A stretch of DNA of 51,682 bases from CAZNNH01 sp964574335 (GTDB lineage Bacteria; Acidobacteriota; Vicinamibacteria; Fen-336), in contig CAZNNH010000026.1 of assembly GCA_964574335.1 (NCBI GenBank), positions 1 through 51,682 on the forward strand. The letters are read 5' to 3'. Below the pieces are notes generated by a model. The model had not been told where the DNA came from and made no database searches. It worked only from the letters and a program-made list of their open reading frames with translations. Below are positions 18,274 through 26,798 of the stretch, piece after piece. Both the position numbers and the translations under genes were made by a program. The stretch's first letter is position 1. Each line of letters opens with the position of its first letter.

Positions 18274-19109
18274 GGCTTCTCCAGCACGCACTGGATGTGG
18301 CCGATCATCACGTCCTGGAAGCCCGTGGTGTCGGCGAGCCGCCGGCGGAGGGGTCCCGGGAGCGCCCGCCGGAAGAAACCGGTGACGTAGAGGTCCTCGC
18401 GCACGCGGCGCAGGCCGCTCTCTGCGATCCAGCGCCGCAGCCGGCGGACCGTGACCTTCTGGAGCAGGTCGTCGCGCTTTCTCTGACCCGACTCGGCCTG
18501 GACGATGAAGGTGTTGGCCCCCTTGGGCTCCTGCAGCAGCCGCGGGGCGTGTCGTGCCAGCCAGCAGAACAGGCGAAACGCGAGCCGGCGCCCCAGCAAC
18601 AGGTGGACGGGCAGCGGGAACAGCAGCCGGGGCAGGTGGGCCCCCGCCAGCGAGAGGTAGGGGGCCGTCGAGAGGTAGAGCGTGCCGCCCGGCCTCAGCA
18701 CCCGGGCGCACTCGGCCAGGTAGCGCTCGGCCACCGCGACGTGCTCGATCACCGAGTGGCTGATCACCACGTCGAAGCTGGCGTCCCGGAACGGCAGGAA
18801 GCTCCCGTCACCCTGGACGAAGGCGGCGTTTCTGACGCCCCGCTCTCCCGCCAGCCGGGTCCCGGAGCCCCGGAACCGCGCATCGAGGTCGAGGCCCGCC
18901 GCGAAGGACGTCTCCTCGCCCAGCGACACCACCGTGCCCCCGCTGCCGCAGCCCGAGTCCAGCACCCGGCCGGCGATCCGGACCCCGGCCCGCTCGATGG
19001 CCTCGATCACCTTGCCGCTGCGCTCATGCTCGAAGAGGGCGTAGCGGTACTCGCTCTCGAAGCGCCTCGCGGTGGCGGCGGCGAGGGCCTTCGGGTCGAC
19101 CTGCCTCAC
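18270..19109 (-). CDS. SAM-dependent class I methyltransferase
   Basis: A 279-residue methyltransferase. The GTG at 19109 overlaps the deacetylase stop codon by 4 bp; the frame is open further upstream, but that part has no family features. Motif I is VLDSGCGSGGTVVSL (about residues 50-64). The later motifs are FVQGDGSFLPFRDASFDVVISHSVIEHV and ARVLRPGGTLYLSTAPY, typical of methyltransf_11/25 enzymes. The C-terminal extension (about 165-279) is Arg-rich and family-specific. The context suggests methylation of a sugar or glycan intermediate, which is inference. Confidence 0.88.
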   Translation of the reverse strand: MRQVDPKALAAATARRFESEYRYALFEHERSGKVIEAIERAGVRIAGRVLDSGCGSGGTVVSLGEETSFAAGLDLDARFRGSGTRLAGERGVRNAAFVQGDGSFLPFRDASFDVVISHSVIEHVAVAERYLAECARVLRPGGTLYLSTAPYLSLAGAHLPRLLFPLPVHLLLGRRLAFRLFCWLARHAPRLLQEPKGANTFIVQAESGQRKRDDLLQKVTVRRLRRWIAESGLRRVREDLYVTGFFRRALPGPLRRRLADTTGFQDVMIGHIQCVLEKP

Positions 19110-20071
19110 GCGGCCCGCCTCCGCTCGGCGAAAAGCTCCGCGAAGGTGCAACCGCGTCCCCCGAGACGGGTCGTCAGGTGCTCGAGGAGCCGCCTCAGGT
19201 CGTCGAGAAAGCGGCTGACGCTCTTGTCGTCGGGGGTGTAGGGGCTGCCCCCGGGCAGGACCTCGCTCGAGTGAAAGGCCACGCTGAAGACCGCCCCCGG
19301 CCGGCGGGCCAGCCGGTCGGCAAACGCGCACATGTCCGGGAGCGAGGCGTACGAGGGCCGCAGCCAGACCGGCCGCAGGCCCAGGCGTCGCAACGCGCTG
19401 CGCGATCGAAGGGGCGGCAGGGCGACGTAGGTCGCCTCGAGCGTCTTGGGGAGCGTTGGCAAAGTCCCGGCCGAGATCGGGACCTCGAGGATCGGGGAGC
19501 CGCCGGGGCGACGGACATCGCCGGGGTCAGGGTGGTACGGGTGGGAGGGCGCCCCGGCAAAAACCATCCCGCCCTTGCGCCGCTCGTTGAACAGCGGGTC
19601 GATGCTGGTGTCCACGGTGTAGCCCAGGCGCTCGAGGATCGGCAGCGTCCGGCCGTCGAAGCCGTTGCGCCCGGCGCGATAGGTGGTGGGCCGGGTCCCC
19701 AGGCGCTCTTCGATGGTGGCGGTCAGCTCGGCGAGCTGGCGCTCGAGCAGCTCGATGGGCAGGTTGTGGGGATAGGTGTGGCCGGCGAGGTCGGCGGGTC
19801 GGAAGGGTGGCGACGACCAGGGGTGGAGGTGGGTGCCGATCTCGCACCGCCCGCCTCGGGCGAGGTCGCGCAGGAGACTCGCGGACTCGTCGCGGGTGGC
19901 CATCTCGTGGGTCACCAGGTAGGTCGGGCGGATCCCCAGCTCGTCGAACAGGGCCTGCAGGGCGGGGAGGCGCGCGGCGTTTTTCACCTCCATCCGCTCG
20001 CGCCCCTGGGCGGACCACTGGTCGTCCGCCTCGGTGTCGATGCCGACCACGATCGGCCGCGTCTTCTCCAT
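19106..20071 (-). CDS. Polysaccharide deacetylase family protein
   Basis: A 321-residue NodB-like deacetylase. The ATG at 20071 shares one base with the stop codon of the upstream GNAT gene (TGATG). Metal-site motifs are IVVGIDTEADDQW (Asp, about residue 12), EIGTHLHPWSSPPF (His pair, about 90-100) and TYRAGRNGFDG (about 150). The architecture resembles WalW-type polysaccharide deacetylases, which remove N- or O-acetyl groups from glycans or their lipid-linked precursors. No signal peptide is present, so it acts in the cytoplasm, like the adjoining acetyl- and methyltransferases. Confidence 0.85.
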   Translation of the reverse strand: MEKTRPIVVGIDTEADDQWSAQGRERMEVKNAARLPALQALFDELGIRPTYLVTHEMATRDESASLLRDLARGGRCEIGTHLHPWSSPPFRPADLAGHTYPHNLPIELLERQLAELTATIEERLGTRPTTYRAGRNGFDGRTLPILERLGYTVDTSIDPLFNERRKGGMVFAGAPSHPYHPDPGDVRRPGGSPILEVPISAGTLPTLPKTLEATYVALPPLRSRSALRRLGLRPVWLRPSYASLPDMCAFADRLARRPGAVFSVAFHSSEVLPGGSPYTPDDKSVSRFLDDLRRLLEHLTTRLGGRGCTFAELFAERRRAA

Positions 20072-21120
20072 CAGCGGTCCATGTCGCTGTCGCCGAAGAC
20101 GACGTGCCAGCCGCCCCGGTCGGCCAGCACCTCGGGCGCCGGCTCGCGGGTCTTCACGCAGAAGAGCATCGGCGAGGGGCCGGGCCAGAAGCCGCAGCGT
20201 CGCAGGTCCGCACCGAGGGCGGCGTTCATGCTGAAGGCCTGGGCGCGGGCCACGCCCGCGGCACGCAACGACTGGAGCACGGTCAGGATCAGGGCCACCT
20301 TCGCCTCGCGGTCCGAGGCACAGGCGAAGACGTCGAGCAACCAGCCCAAGCGCAGGCCGCCATAGTCCTCGTGCCGGCTGACGGCAAAGCCGATCAGCTC
20401 GCCGCCGCGACGCGCCTCCCACAGATCGTAGCGCCGGTGCGGGCAATCGCGGTACTTCCAGCTCAGGTAGGCGGCGTCGCGCCGGACGCACATCCGGTAG
20501 GAGGTGCGGGCCCGGGCCCACAGGTCGTCGTACTCGGGAGAGAACCCGTCGACCGGCCGTACCTCCACGCCGGCCGGGAACCGGGGCCGGCGCGCCACCA
20601 GGGACAGACCGGCGGTCAGGGCGAGCCCGGCGACGTGGCCCAGGCCCGGCCCGAGTCGGCGCCGGGCGACGGCCACCGGGTCGAGGAAGCTGCGGTAGAA
20701 GGGAACCGGCCCCACGTCGTGGTAGCCGAGCTTCTTGAACAGACCGTACGAGGAGGGGGTCAAGCCCAGGCCCAGCGCCACCTCGACGTGGTCGGCCCAG
20801 GTGGTGAAGAGCCGGGCCCCCACCCCCCGACCGCGCCCTTCGGCCCGGACGAAGACGTCCATCCCCCACGAGGAGCGCCGCTCCCGGCCGCCCCACCAGA
20901 GGACCACGGGCATCGACGCGTACTGGCCGAGCAACTGCTCGCCGTCCCGGGCCACCCAGATCTCGGGCCCCTCGGGCGCGGTGGCGGGGTTGTCCAGGTA
21001 CTGCCAGCGGAAACGGCGGCGCACCCCTTCCGCCAGCCCCTCGCCGAAGACGCCAGCGTAGAGCTTCAGGATCTCCTCGTCGTCCTCGCCTCGGCGCCTG
21101 TCGACGGTCAGCGTGCTCAA
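20071..21120 (-). CDS. GNAT family N-acetyltransferase
   Basis: A 349-residue GNAT acetyltransferase. The TTG at 21120 overlaps the glycoside-hydrolase-like gene's stop (TTGA). The acetyl-CoA binding motif A is GMDVFVRAEGRGRGVGARLF (about residues 85-104), followed by YGLFKKLGYHDVG, a typical GNAT beta6-beta7 segment. The C-terminal half (about 190-349) is a second, GNAT-like or accessory domain. Proteins of this size and layout occur in polysaccharide gene clusters. It probably acetylates an amino sugar or another cluster intermediate. Confidence 0.85.
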   Translation of the reverse strand: MSTLTVDRRRGEDDEEILKLYAGVFGEGLAEGVRRRFRWQYLDNPATAPEGPEIWVARDGEQLLGQYASMPVVLWWGGRERRSSWGMDVFVRAEGRGRGVGARLFTTWADHVEVALGLGLTPSSYGLFKKLGYHDVGPVPFYRSFLDPVAVARRRLGPGLGHVAGLALTAGLSLVARRPRFPAGVEVRPVDGFSPEYDDLWARARTSYRMCVRRDAAYLSWKYRDCPHRRYDLWEARRGGELIGFAVSRHEDYGGLRLGWLLDVFACASDREAKVALILTVLQSLRAAGVARAQAFSMNAALGADLRRCGFWPGPSPMLFCVKTREPAPEVLADRGGWHVVFGDSDMDR

Positions 21121-23294
21121 GGTCCCGGGTCTCTCGCCGGCGGCGCCGGGCCTTGGCTCTTACGCGCGATCTCGACGTCCCGCGCTACTTCTTCCCGAAT
21201 CAAGGCCCAGTGGAACAGGTTGTCGGGGTTGGCTTCGAAGGAGCCGTGGTTGTAGTGGGTCAGGGGCATGTCGCGGTAGATCGGGCGGGTGATCCGGACC
21301 ACCTCGTCCCAGTGGCCCAGCGCGCGCTGCAGGTGGGCGATCGCCTCCTGCTTCTTCTCCTCGCCGCCGGCGAGGCGATACGTCTGCAGGGCGATCGCGC
21401 CCCGGAGCTTCTCGGCCAGGTGCAGGCCGAGCTGGGCCCAGGTCTCGACGTCGGCCACCTCGTACATCAGCGAGGCGTTGGCCGACGTGTCGATGCCCGC
21501 CACCAGGCGCAGGGCCTCGCCGTTGTCACGCTCCAGCCGCTCCGCCAGGATGGGCGGCGTCACCCGCCCGGCCCCGAACCCGCCTCCGCCCAGGAGCGTC
21601 TGGACGTAATCGCCCACGGAGACGTACTCGGACGCCATCGTCGGCTGGCGGATCAACCGGTCGACCGAGATGTACCGGGTGCGTTCTTCCTGCAGGGCCA
21701 GGAAGCCCTCGCTGTACAACGTGAAGTCCCAGGTCGAGTCGTAGAGCGAGGCCAGGCGCAACTGGGTGCTGGAAGCCAGCGAGTAGGCGGCCAGCAGGTG
21801 GTCGCCGGCCGCGCCGTAGCGCCGGTGGAACTCGGCCTGGAACACCTCGTCCTTTGTCTCCGGGTCGTAGAGCAGGCGCCCCCACAGCTTGTAGAACAGC
21901 CACTGGCGCTCGAACGCCCACTGCCAGTCGACCGGATCGTCGACCGCGGTGAAGTAGTCGAGGGCCGGGATGTAGGTCTCCGAGCCCACGAAGTACCCGC
22001 CGACGTAGGCCGCCTTCCCGTTTCGGGCGATGTGCTCGCGGATGAAGGCCGGCACGCCCCAGCGCAGGGCGAAGAAGTCCTCGTTGCGCACCTGCCAGGC
22101 GATCCTGTAATTGGTGGGCGTGGGGACGAAGTAGGTGTCGCCCAGCTTGCCGCCGTGGACCTTTTCCAGGCGGGGCGTCGAGTGACCGTGCGACCAGTTG
22201 AACTTGACCTCCGCCCAGATCGGCCCCTGGAAACGGTCCCCCAGACGCTCCATCGCCGCGCGGGTCACCTCCTCCACGCTCTTGCTGACGCCCGGGAGAG
22301 ACGAGGTCCCCGAGGAGAACGGCACCCGATGGATCAGCTTGACCGGACGGTGGGCGGCCAGCATGCCCGCGATCAGGACGTCGTCCACCCATTGCTGGCG
22401 CTGGAGCGGCGTCATCCCAGCCATCCCCTCGCCGTGGGAGATGCCGATGCCGTCCAGGTCGGGATACTCCTCGAGCACCTGGGTCACACACTCCCGCAGG
22501 TAGCGGCGAACGATCTCCGAGGTGTCGCCGGGGACGTAGTAGTGGGGGTAGAAGCTCTGCCCGGCCACGCCGTGGGCCTCGGCGAACGCCTGGCTGACGA
22601 AGATGTTCCAGTGGACGATGTAGGTGTCCAGGGCGCGCTCTTTGGCCAGCCGGAAGATCCCGTGGTAGAGGCGCTGCCACTCGGCCAGCTCCGGCTCGGA
22701 CCAGGGGCTCGCCTCCGGGAAGCTCCGGGGCCGGATCATGAACGTGTACGGGTTCAGGTTCCAGAGGCTGATGGCGTTGAAGCGGTTCTCGACCATCATG
22801 TCCAGGAATGCCTCCCAGAACCTCAGGTCGCGCACGGTCTCGTAGTGCTGGTCGAGCGCCGAGCTGGGCCGGTAGGTCTCCCAGGGCAGGTTGAGCTTGA
22901 TGGCGCGGAGCTCGAGGCTCGGCTTCTGCTCGGTGGCCGTGACCTGGTCCAGGGGCGTGCCGTTGCGCAGGGTCTCGGCCAGCGCCAGCGCGCCGTAGAT
23001 CAGGCCGCGCCGGTCGCCACCGTAGACGGTGATGACCTTGCCTTCGGGGATGATCGAGAACGCCTCCGCTCCCAACCGGCCGGGGTGGACCGCCAGGCTG
23101 ATCAGGTGGTCGTACCCGGTGCGCTGTGACCACAGCGTGTACCCCTGCTCGACCAGCGCCTTTCCCAGCCTTCGCGCCGCGTAGGCGGCCTGGGGCACGT
23201 CGGCGTCGTGGAGGATGCGGACGCGGGCCGCAGGGGCCCAGTCGGCAGAGAGACAGCAGACGACGAGCAGTGACAGGCAGCGTGCCTTCTTCAT
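21117..23294 (-). CDS. Secreted glycoside hydrolase-like protein (GH67/GH20-type N-terminal domain)
   Basis: A 725-residue exported protein (signal peptide MKKARCLSLLVVCCLSADWAPAA). The first 100 residues look like the GH20b/GH67N alpha-beta domain (PQAAYAARRLGKALVEQGY, GKVITVYGGDRRGLIYGALALAETL). From about residue 115 a TIM-barrel-like part follows, with FNAISLWNLNPYTFMIRP, YPDLDGIGISHGEGM and IWAEVKFNWSHGHSTP supplying candidate catalytic carboxylates. It resembles alpha-glucuronidase-like enzymes, but I cannot assign a GH family. It is the first gene of the five-gene coupled operon, and the only exported enzyme in it. Confidence 0.7.
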   Translation of the reverse strand: MKKARCLSLLVVCCLSADWAPAARVRILHDADVPQAAYAARRLGKALVEQGYTLWSQRTGYDHLISLAVHPGRLGAEAFSIIPEGKVITVYGGDRRGLIYGALALAETLRNGTPLDQVTATEQKPSLELRAIKLNLPWETYRPSSALDQHYETVRDLRFWEAFLDMMVENRFNAISLWNLNPYTFMIRPRSFPEASPWSEPELAEWQRLYHGIFRLAKERALDTYIVHWNIFVSQAFAEAHGVAGQSFYPHYYVPGDTSEIVRRYLRECVTQVLEEYPDLDGIGISHGEGMAGMTPLQRQQWVDDVLIAGMLAAHRPVKLIHRVPFSSGTSSLPGVSKSVEEVTRAAMERLGDRFQGPIWAEVKFNWSHGHSTPRLEKVHGGKLGDTYFVPTPTNYRIAWQVRNEDFFALRWGVPAFIREHIARNGKAAYVGGYFVGSETYIPALDYFTAVDDPVDWQWAFERQWLFYKLWGRLLYDPETKDEVFQAEFHRRYGAAGDHLLAAYSLASSTQLRLASLYDSTWDFTLYSEGFLALQEERTRYISVDRLIRQPTMASEYVSVGDYVQTLLGGGGFGAGRVTPPILAERLERDNGEALRLVAGIDTSANASLMYEVADVETWAQLGLHLAEKLRGAIALQTYRLAGGEEKKQEAIAHLQRALGHWDEVVRITRPIYRDMPLTHYNHGSFEANPDNLFHWALIREEVARDVEIARKSQGPAPPARDPGP

Positions 23295-23473
23295 GTCGAT
23301 GGGCCCACTCCAGCGATTGTCCGTGCCTTCCCGAAACAGCGCTACTCCGACGCTGCCCTTCCCCCCTGCTCGATTCGGCTTCTGACCCTATCACGTCGAG
23401 GCAAGCACAACTCGTGCGAGGCCACGGGCACAAGAGGGGCAGCGCCCGGCGGAGACATGGTAGTGTCCGAGAC

Positions 23474-24439
23474 ATGAGGACGCTCGCGCTGCTTTCCTGG
23501 GTAGCCATCGTCGTGGTCGGGAGCGCGGCCGACTTCCCGAAGCTCACGGGGCCCTACCTGGGCCAGAAGCCCCCCGGGACGACACCGGAGCGGTTCGCGC
23601 CAGGGATTGTCTCGACGGCTCACCACGAACACAGCCGGCTCGAGATCGCCCGAGATGGCCGGGAACTCTACTGGGCGGTCATCCCCGCAAGAGCGGACGG
23701 ATCGGAGCGCGGCTGGTCCTTCGAGGTCGAGCAGCAGAGCATCTGGTTCGCGAACGAGGGTCCCGACGGCTGGACTCGCCCCCAGATCCTGCTCCCGAAG
23801 AGATGGGCGCCGGCGCTCTCGCCCGACGATCAGGTTCTCTACCACCGGCCACTTGACCTCGGGGCCAGCCCGGACGACGACCCGCAGCAGCGCCGGAAGA
23901 CTATCCTCAGACTCGCGAGAACCGCCGAGGGCTGGTCCGACCCGGCGCCCGTCGAGGGCCTGATCCCGGAGGACGGGCGACTCACGGCATCCTTCTGTTT
24001 CGCGGACAACGGCAACCTCTACTTCGACTCGGGCGAGCCGACCCGATCCGGGTATTGGACCTGGGAGATCTTCTTCTCCAGGCGCGAGAACGGGAGGTAC
24101 GCTCCTCCCGAGAGGATCGGATTCGGCGTCAACGAGGGCGTCATCAACTGGTGCCCGTGGGTGGCCCCGGACGAGTCCTACCTCATCTGGTCGTCCCACC
24201 GTGAGGGCGAGATCGGCGAGGGCGATCTCTACGTCAGCTTCAGGCAACCCGACGGAAGCTGGGGGACGCCCATCAACATAGGGCGCCCCGTCAACACGCC
24301 GGGCCAGGAGAGGTTCCCGTCTGTCTCCCCCGATGGCCGATTCCTGTTCTTCGCCAGGCACATCGACGACAAGACGCACAGTGACCTCTACTGGGTCTCC
24401 GCCGAGGTGATCGACCGCCTGAGGCCACAACCGGAGTAG
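23474..24439 (+). CDS. Exported PD40 (TolB-like) propeller protein
   Basis: A 321-residue protein with a signal peptide (MRTLALLSWVAIVVVGSAADF) and several PD40/WD40-like beta-propeller repeats: HSRLEIARDGRELYWAV, APALSPDDQVLYH, CPWVAPDESYLIWSS and FPSVSPDGRFLFFAR. These repeats form a propeller in periplasmic proteins; no enzymatic motif is visible. The ATG at 23474 is the first with a signal peptide in an open frame that runs upstream to 23126. It is divergent from the glycoside-hydrolase gene across about 180 bp. Confidence 0.8.
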   Translation: MRTLALLSWVAIVVVGSAADFPKLTGPYLGQKPPGTTPERFAPGIVSTAHHEHSRLEIARDGRELYWAVIPARADGSERGWSFEVEQQSIWFANEGPDGWTRPQILLPKRWAPALSPDDQVLYHRPLDLGASPDDDPQQRRKTILRLARTAEGWSDPAPVEGLIPEDGRLTASFCFADNGNLYFDSGEPTRSGYWTWEIFFSRRENGRYAPPERIGFGVNEGVINWCPWVAPDESYLIWSSHREGEIGEGDLYVSFRQPDGSWGTPINIGRPVNTPGQERFPSVSPDGRFLFFARHIDDKTHSDLYWVSAEVIDRLRPQPE

Positions 24440-24581
24440 GCCCGCCGTCGCGGACAGCTCCCCTCGCCGAGAAGCGACCATCCCAGCTCCAGCCAGCGGG
24501 TGGCGCCGGTCGGCCGATCGATGTCGTGTGCCACGTCGGGAGCAGGACCATGGTAGGCTTCATGCCCGAAGAGGGGGGTTC

Positions 24582-24848
24582 ATGCTCGACCGATCGGTGG
24601 TCTCCGCCGGGCTCAAGCTGAACGAGCTGGCCAAGCTGGAGTCCGGCGCCGGAGTCATCTTGATGACGCTGAAGGATGCCGGCAAGACCGCGCAGGGGGT
24701 CACCTTCACGGACCTGTACGAGGCCGTGCAGCACCACCTGGCACCGCGCCTGGAGCGGTACGCGATCGCCAACCCGGAGCCGATCGTGGAGGCGCTGCTC
24801 AAGCACCTGCGCAACTATCAGTCGGTGTTCACCATGGCGGCGCAGTGA
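24582..24848 (+). CDS. Small conserved-looking hypothetical protein
   Basis: An 88-residue helical protein with no recognised domain. ATG 24582 is preceded by GAGGGGGG, a plausible ribosome binding site 3 nt upstream. Pattern: LDRSVVSAGLKLNELAKLESGAGVILMTL, then VTFTDLYEAVQHHLAPRLERYAI and VEALLKHLRNYQSVFTM. It sits 31 bp before the membrane protein at 24880, so the two are probably one operon. Confidence 0.55.
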   Translation: MLDRSVVSAGLKLNELAKLESGAGVILMTLKDAGKTAQGVTFTDLYEAVQHHLAPRLERYAIANPEPIVEALLKHLRNYQSVFTMAAQ

Positions 24849-24879
24849 GGCGCCCGTGATCCTGGAGAGGAGCTGAGAC

Positions 24880-25539
24880 ATGGGGAATACGGTCGTCATG
24901 TGGATCTTCCTGATCCTCCGCCTCGGGATCGGGGTGATCCTGTTCCGCCTGGCCCTCAATCCCCGGTACCGCAACCTGCATTGGCTGGCCGCCGTCTTCT
25001 ACCTGAACTTCGTGAGCATGCTCCTGGGGGGCCCGGTGATGGGGTCGCTGTCTCAGGTGCTGATGATTGTGATCCACATCTGCCTGGCCATGTTCACCCA
25101 CGTCACCTTCTACCAGCATCGTCGGAGCCCCGTCGCCTGGATCATCGGTGGGCTGGTGGTGGCGGGAGGCGCGTCGCTGTTCCTGTCGCTGCGGGTCCCC
25201 CCCTACCTGGGCCCCCAGCCCATCTCCTACATGTGCGCGGTCAACTGGTTCTGGCACGCGCTGGTGGCGTGGCAGGTCTGGCGGAGGCTGCGGTCCGACC
25301 GGTCCATCGAGGACTGGATCAAGACGCGCTACATCCTGGTGGTGACCTACGGCGTGGTGATGGGCGCGCTCTTCGTCCTGCCGCTTTGGCGCAGCCCCCT
25401 GGCGCTGCTTCGTTGGTCCTGGCCGATCAGCATGATGATCGCGCTGGTGCTGCAGTACCTGGCCTGGGGCATGCCCGGGCCGCTGCGCCGCTACCTGAAC
25501 CGCAACTACCAGGAGCCGGTGGTCTCGGTAGAGGTCTGA
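24880..25539 (+). CDS. Multi-pass membrane protein of unknown function
   Basis: A 219-residue integral membrane protein with about seven hydrophobic segments (near residues 5-22, 35-50, 55-75, 87-107, 115-132, 152-170 and 175-195). A GAGGAG stretch 5-10 nt before ATG 24880 gives a strong ribosome binding site. A conserved-looking loop motif is VPPYLGPQPISYMCAVNWFWHALVAWQVW. I do not recognise the family. It follows the 88-residue small protein gene closely and is convergent with the SDR gene. Confidence 0.65.
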   Translation: MGNTVVMWIFLILRLGIGVILFRLALNPRYRNLHWLAAVFYLNFVSMLLGGPVMGSLSQVLMIVIHICLAMFTHVTFYQHRRSPVAWIIGGLVVAGGASLFLSLRVPPYLGPQPISYMCAVNWFWHALVAWQVWRRLRSDRSIEDWIKTRYILVVTYGVVMGALFVLPLWRSPLALLRWSWPISMMIALVLQYLAWGMPGPLRRYLNRNYQEPVVSVEV

Positions 25540-25540
25540 G

Positions 25541-25573
25541 GAGCGCCTCCCGAGTTGGCGCCGGCTGGCGCTC
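25541..25573. terminator. Hairpin between convergent genes
   Basis: GAGCGCC (25541-25547) can pair with GGCGCTC (25567-25573) across a 19-nt loop, between the convergent membrane protein and SDR genes. There is no T-run; weak support. Confidence 0.25.
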
Positions 25574-25578
25574 GGCCC

Positions 25579-26163
25579 TCAGCCGTTGAACACGACCTGG
25601 CCGGTGTCCTTGCCCTCCACCAGGGCGACGTAGGCCTTGGCGTTCTCCTCGGCCGCCAGGCCGCCGGGCAGCCCCATCTTCTCGGCCGTCTCCTTGATGA
25701 AGGGGGGGCTGATGGTGTTGATGCGGATCCCGCGGGGCAGATCGAGGGCCGCGGCACGGGCGAAGCTCTCGAGGGCGCCGTTGGCGAGGGCAAGCGGGGT
25801 CACGCCGGGCATGGGGTTCTTGGAGAAGATGCCGGCGGTCAGCACGAACACGCCGTTGTCGCTGACGTGATCGAGGCCGAAGCGGACCAGGTTGACCTGG
25901 CCCATCAGCTTGTCGGCGAGCGAGGAGCGGATCTCGTCGTCGGTGAGCTCGGCGAGCGGTCTCATGACCCCCGAGCCGGCGCAGCAGACGACGCCGTCGA
26001 GACGACCGAGGCGCCGGTAGAGGGCCCGGATCGAGTCGGGCCGGGTGATGTCGACCGTCGGGTCACCGGTGCGGGAGGCCCGCACAACCTCGTGACGTGA
26101 GGCGAGGGCCTCCGCCACCGGCTTGCCGATCGTCCCTGTGGCTCCAACGACGAGAATCCGCAT
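25579..26163 (-). CDS. SDR-fold protein without YxxxK (Lin1944-like)
   Basis: A 194-residue short-chain dehydrogenase-like protein. AAGGGG lies about 6 nt before ATG 26163. The N-terminal dinucleotide-binding glycine motif is GATGTIG (residues 7-13), and CCAGSGVM is the NAG-like turn. The catalytic YxxxK position reads LALAN (residues 124-128), so both Tyr and Lys are missing. The active-site Ser region also lacks the usual pattern. This matches the small Lin1944-like SDR group, which keeps the fold but not the active site. It may bind NAD(P) and act as a sensor or scaffold, or use a different chemistry. It is 23 bp downstream of the lipoprotein gene. Confidence 0.85.
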   Translation of the reverse strand: MRILVVGATGTIGKPVAEALASRHEVVRASRTGDPTVDITRPDSIRALYRRLGRLDGVVCCAGSGVMRPLAELTDDEIRSSLADKLMGQVNLVRFGLDHVSDNGVFVLTAGIFSKNPMPGVTPLALANGALESFARAAALDLPRGIRINTISPPFIKETAEKMGLPGGLAAEENAKAYVALVEGKDTGQVVFNG

Positions 26164-26186
26164 CGTTCGTCCCCTTATCGACGGCC

Positions 26187-26729
26187 CTAGCCCAGCTTTC
26201 CGAGGACCGCCTCGGCGACCCGCTTGGCGCCGTCTTCCTTCTCGGGGGCCGAGATCACGTCCAGCCAGACGTTGCCCTTGCGGGCCAGCAGACGATCGAG
26301 CACCACCGGCTCCCGGCGTCCGAACCAGGTCGCCTGGTCGCCGATGCCCTCGACCGGCTCGCCGGGGACGGTGGTGGCGAAGTTGCCGGCCTGGCGGTCG
26401 AAGGCCGCCTCGGCGTCCGCCGCCGAGTCCTCCTCGGCGAGCGAGAAGCTGATGGAGGGGCCCAGCGGCTGGGCCGAGGACTTGAGGCGGCAGGCGTTGT
26501 CGAACATCGGGCCGAGGACGGTCTTGTCGAGGTCCTCCGCCGGGATCCCCAGAAGGGCCGCCGCCTCCGCGTCGCTCAAGCCGCCGCACTCGTCGGCGAC
26601 ATGGTAGAGGGCCTGCTTCGCCTCAGGGGACGCCTGCGGCGCCTGTGGCGCGTCGCTGCCCGTCTTTCCCCCACAGCAGGCCAAGGCCAGGCCCGCCCCA
26701 ACCGCCAGCCAACGTTTCGCGTCGATCAT
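26187..26729 (-). CDS. Hypothetical lipoprotein
   Basis: A 180-residue lipoprotein. ATG 26729 has AGAGGAGA about 8 nt upstream, giving the signal MIDAKRWLAVGAGLALAC with the lipobox Cys at residue 18. The mature domain has a conserved-looking segment, CGGLSDAEAAALLGIPAEDL, a Cys near NACRL and a C-terminal alpha/beta stretch ending EAVLGKLG. The pattern recalls DUF3558-type lipoproteins, but I cannot assign it firmly. It is probably in an operon with the SDR-fold gene downstream. Confidence 0.6.
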   Translation of the reverse strand: MIDAKRWLAVGAGLALACCGGKTGSDAPQAPQASPEAKQALYHVADECGGLSDAEAAALLGIPAEDLDKTVLGPMFDNACRLKSSAQPLGPSISFSLAEEDSAADAEAAFDRQAGNFATTVPGEPVEGIGDQATWFGRREPVVLDRLLARKGNVWLDVISAPEKEDGAKRVAEAVLGKLG

Positions 26730-26798
26730 GATTCTTGTCTCCTCTCTTCGAGGGTAGCGGGCCAGGCGGGAGACCCGCAAGTCGGGGGGCGGCGCTGG

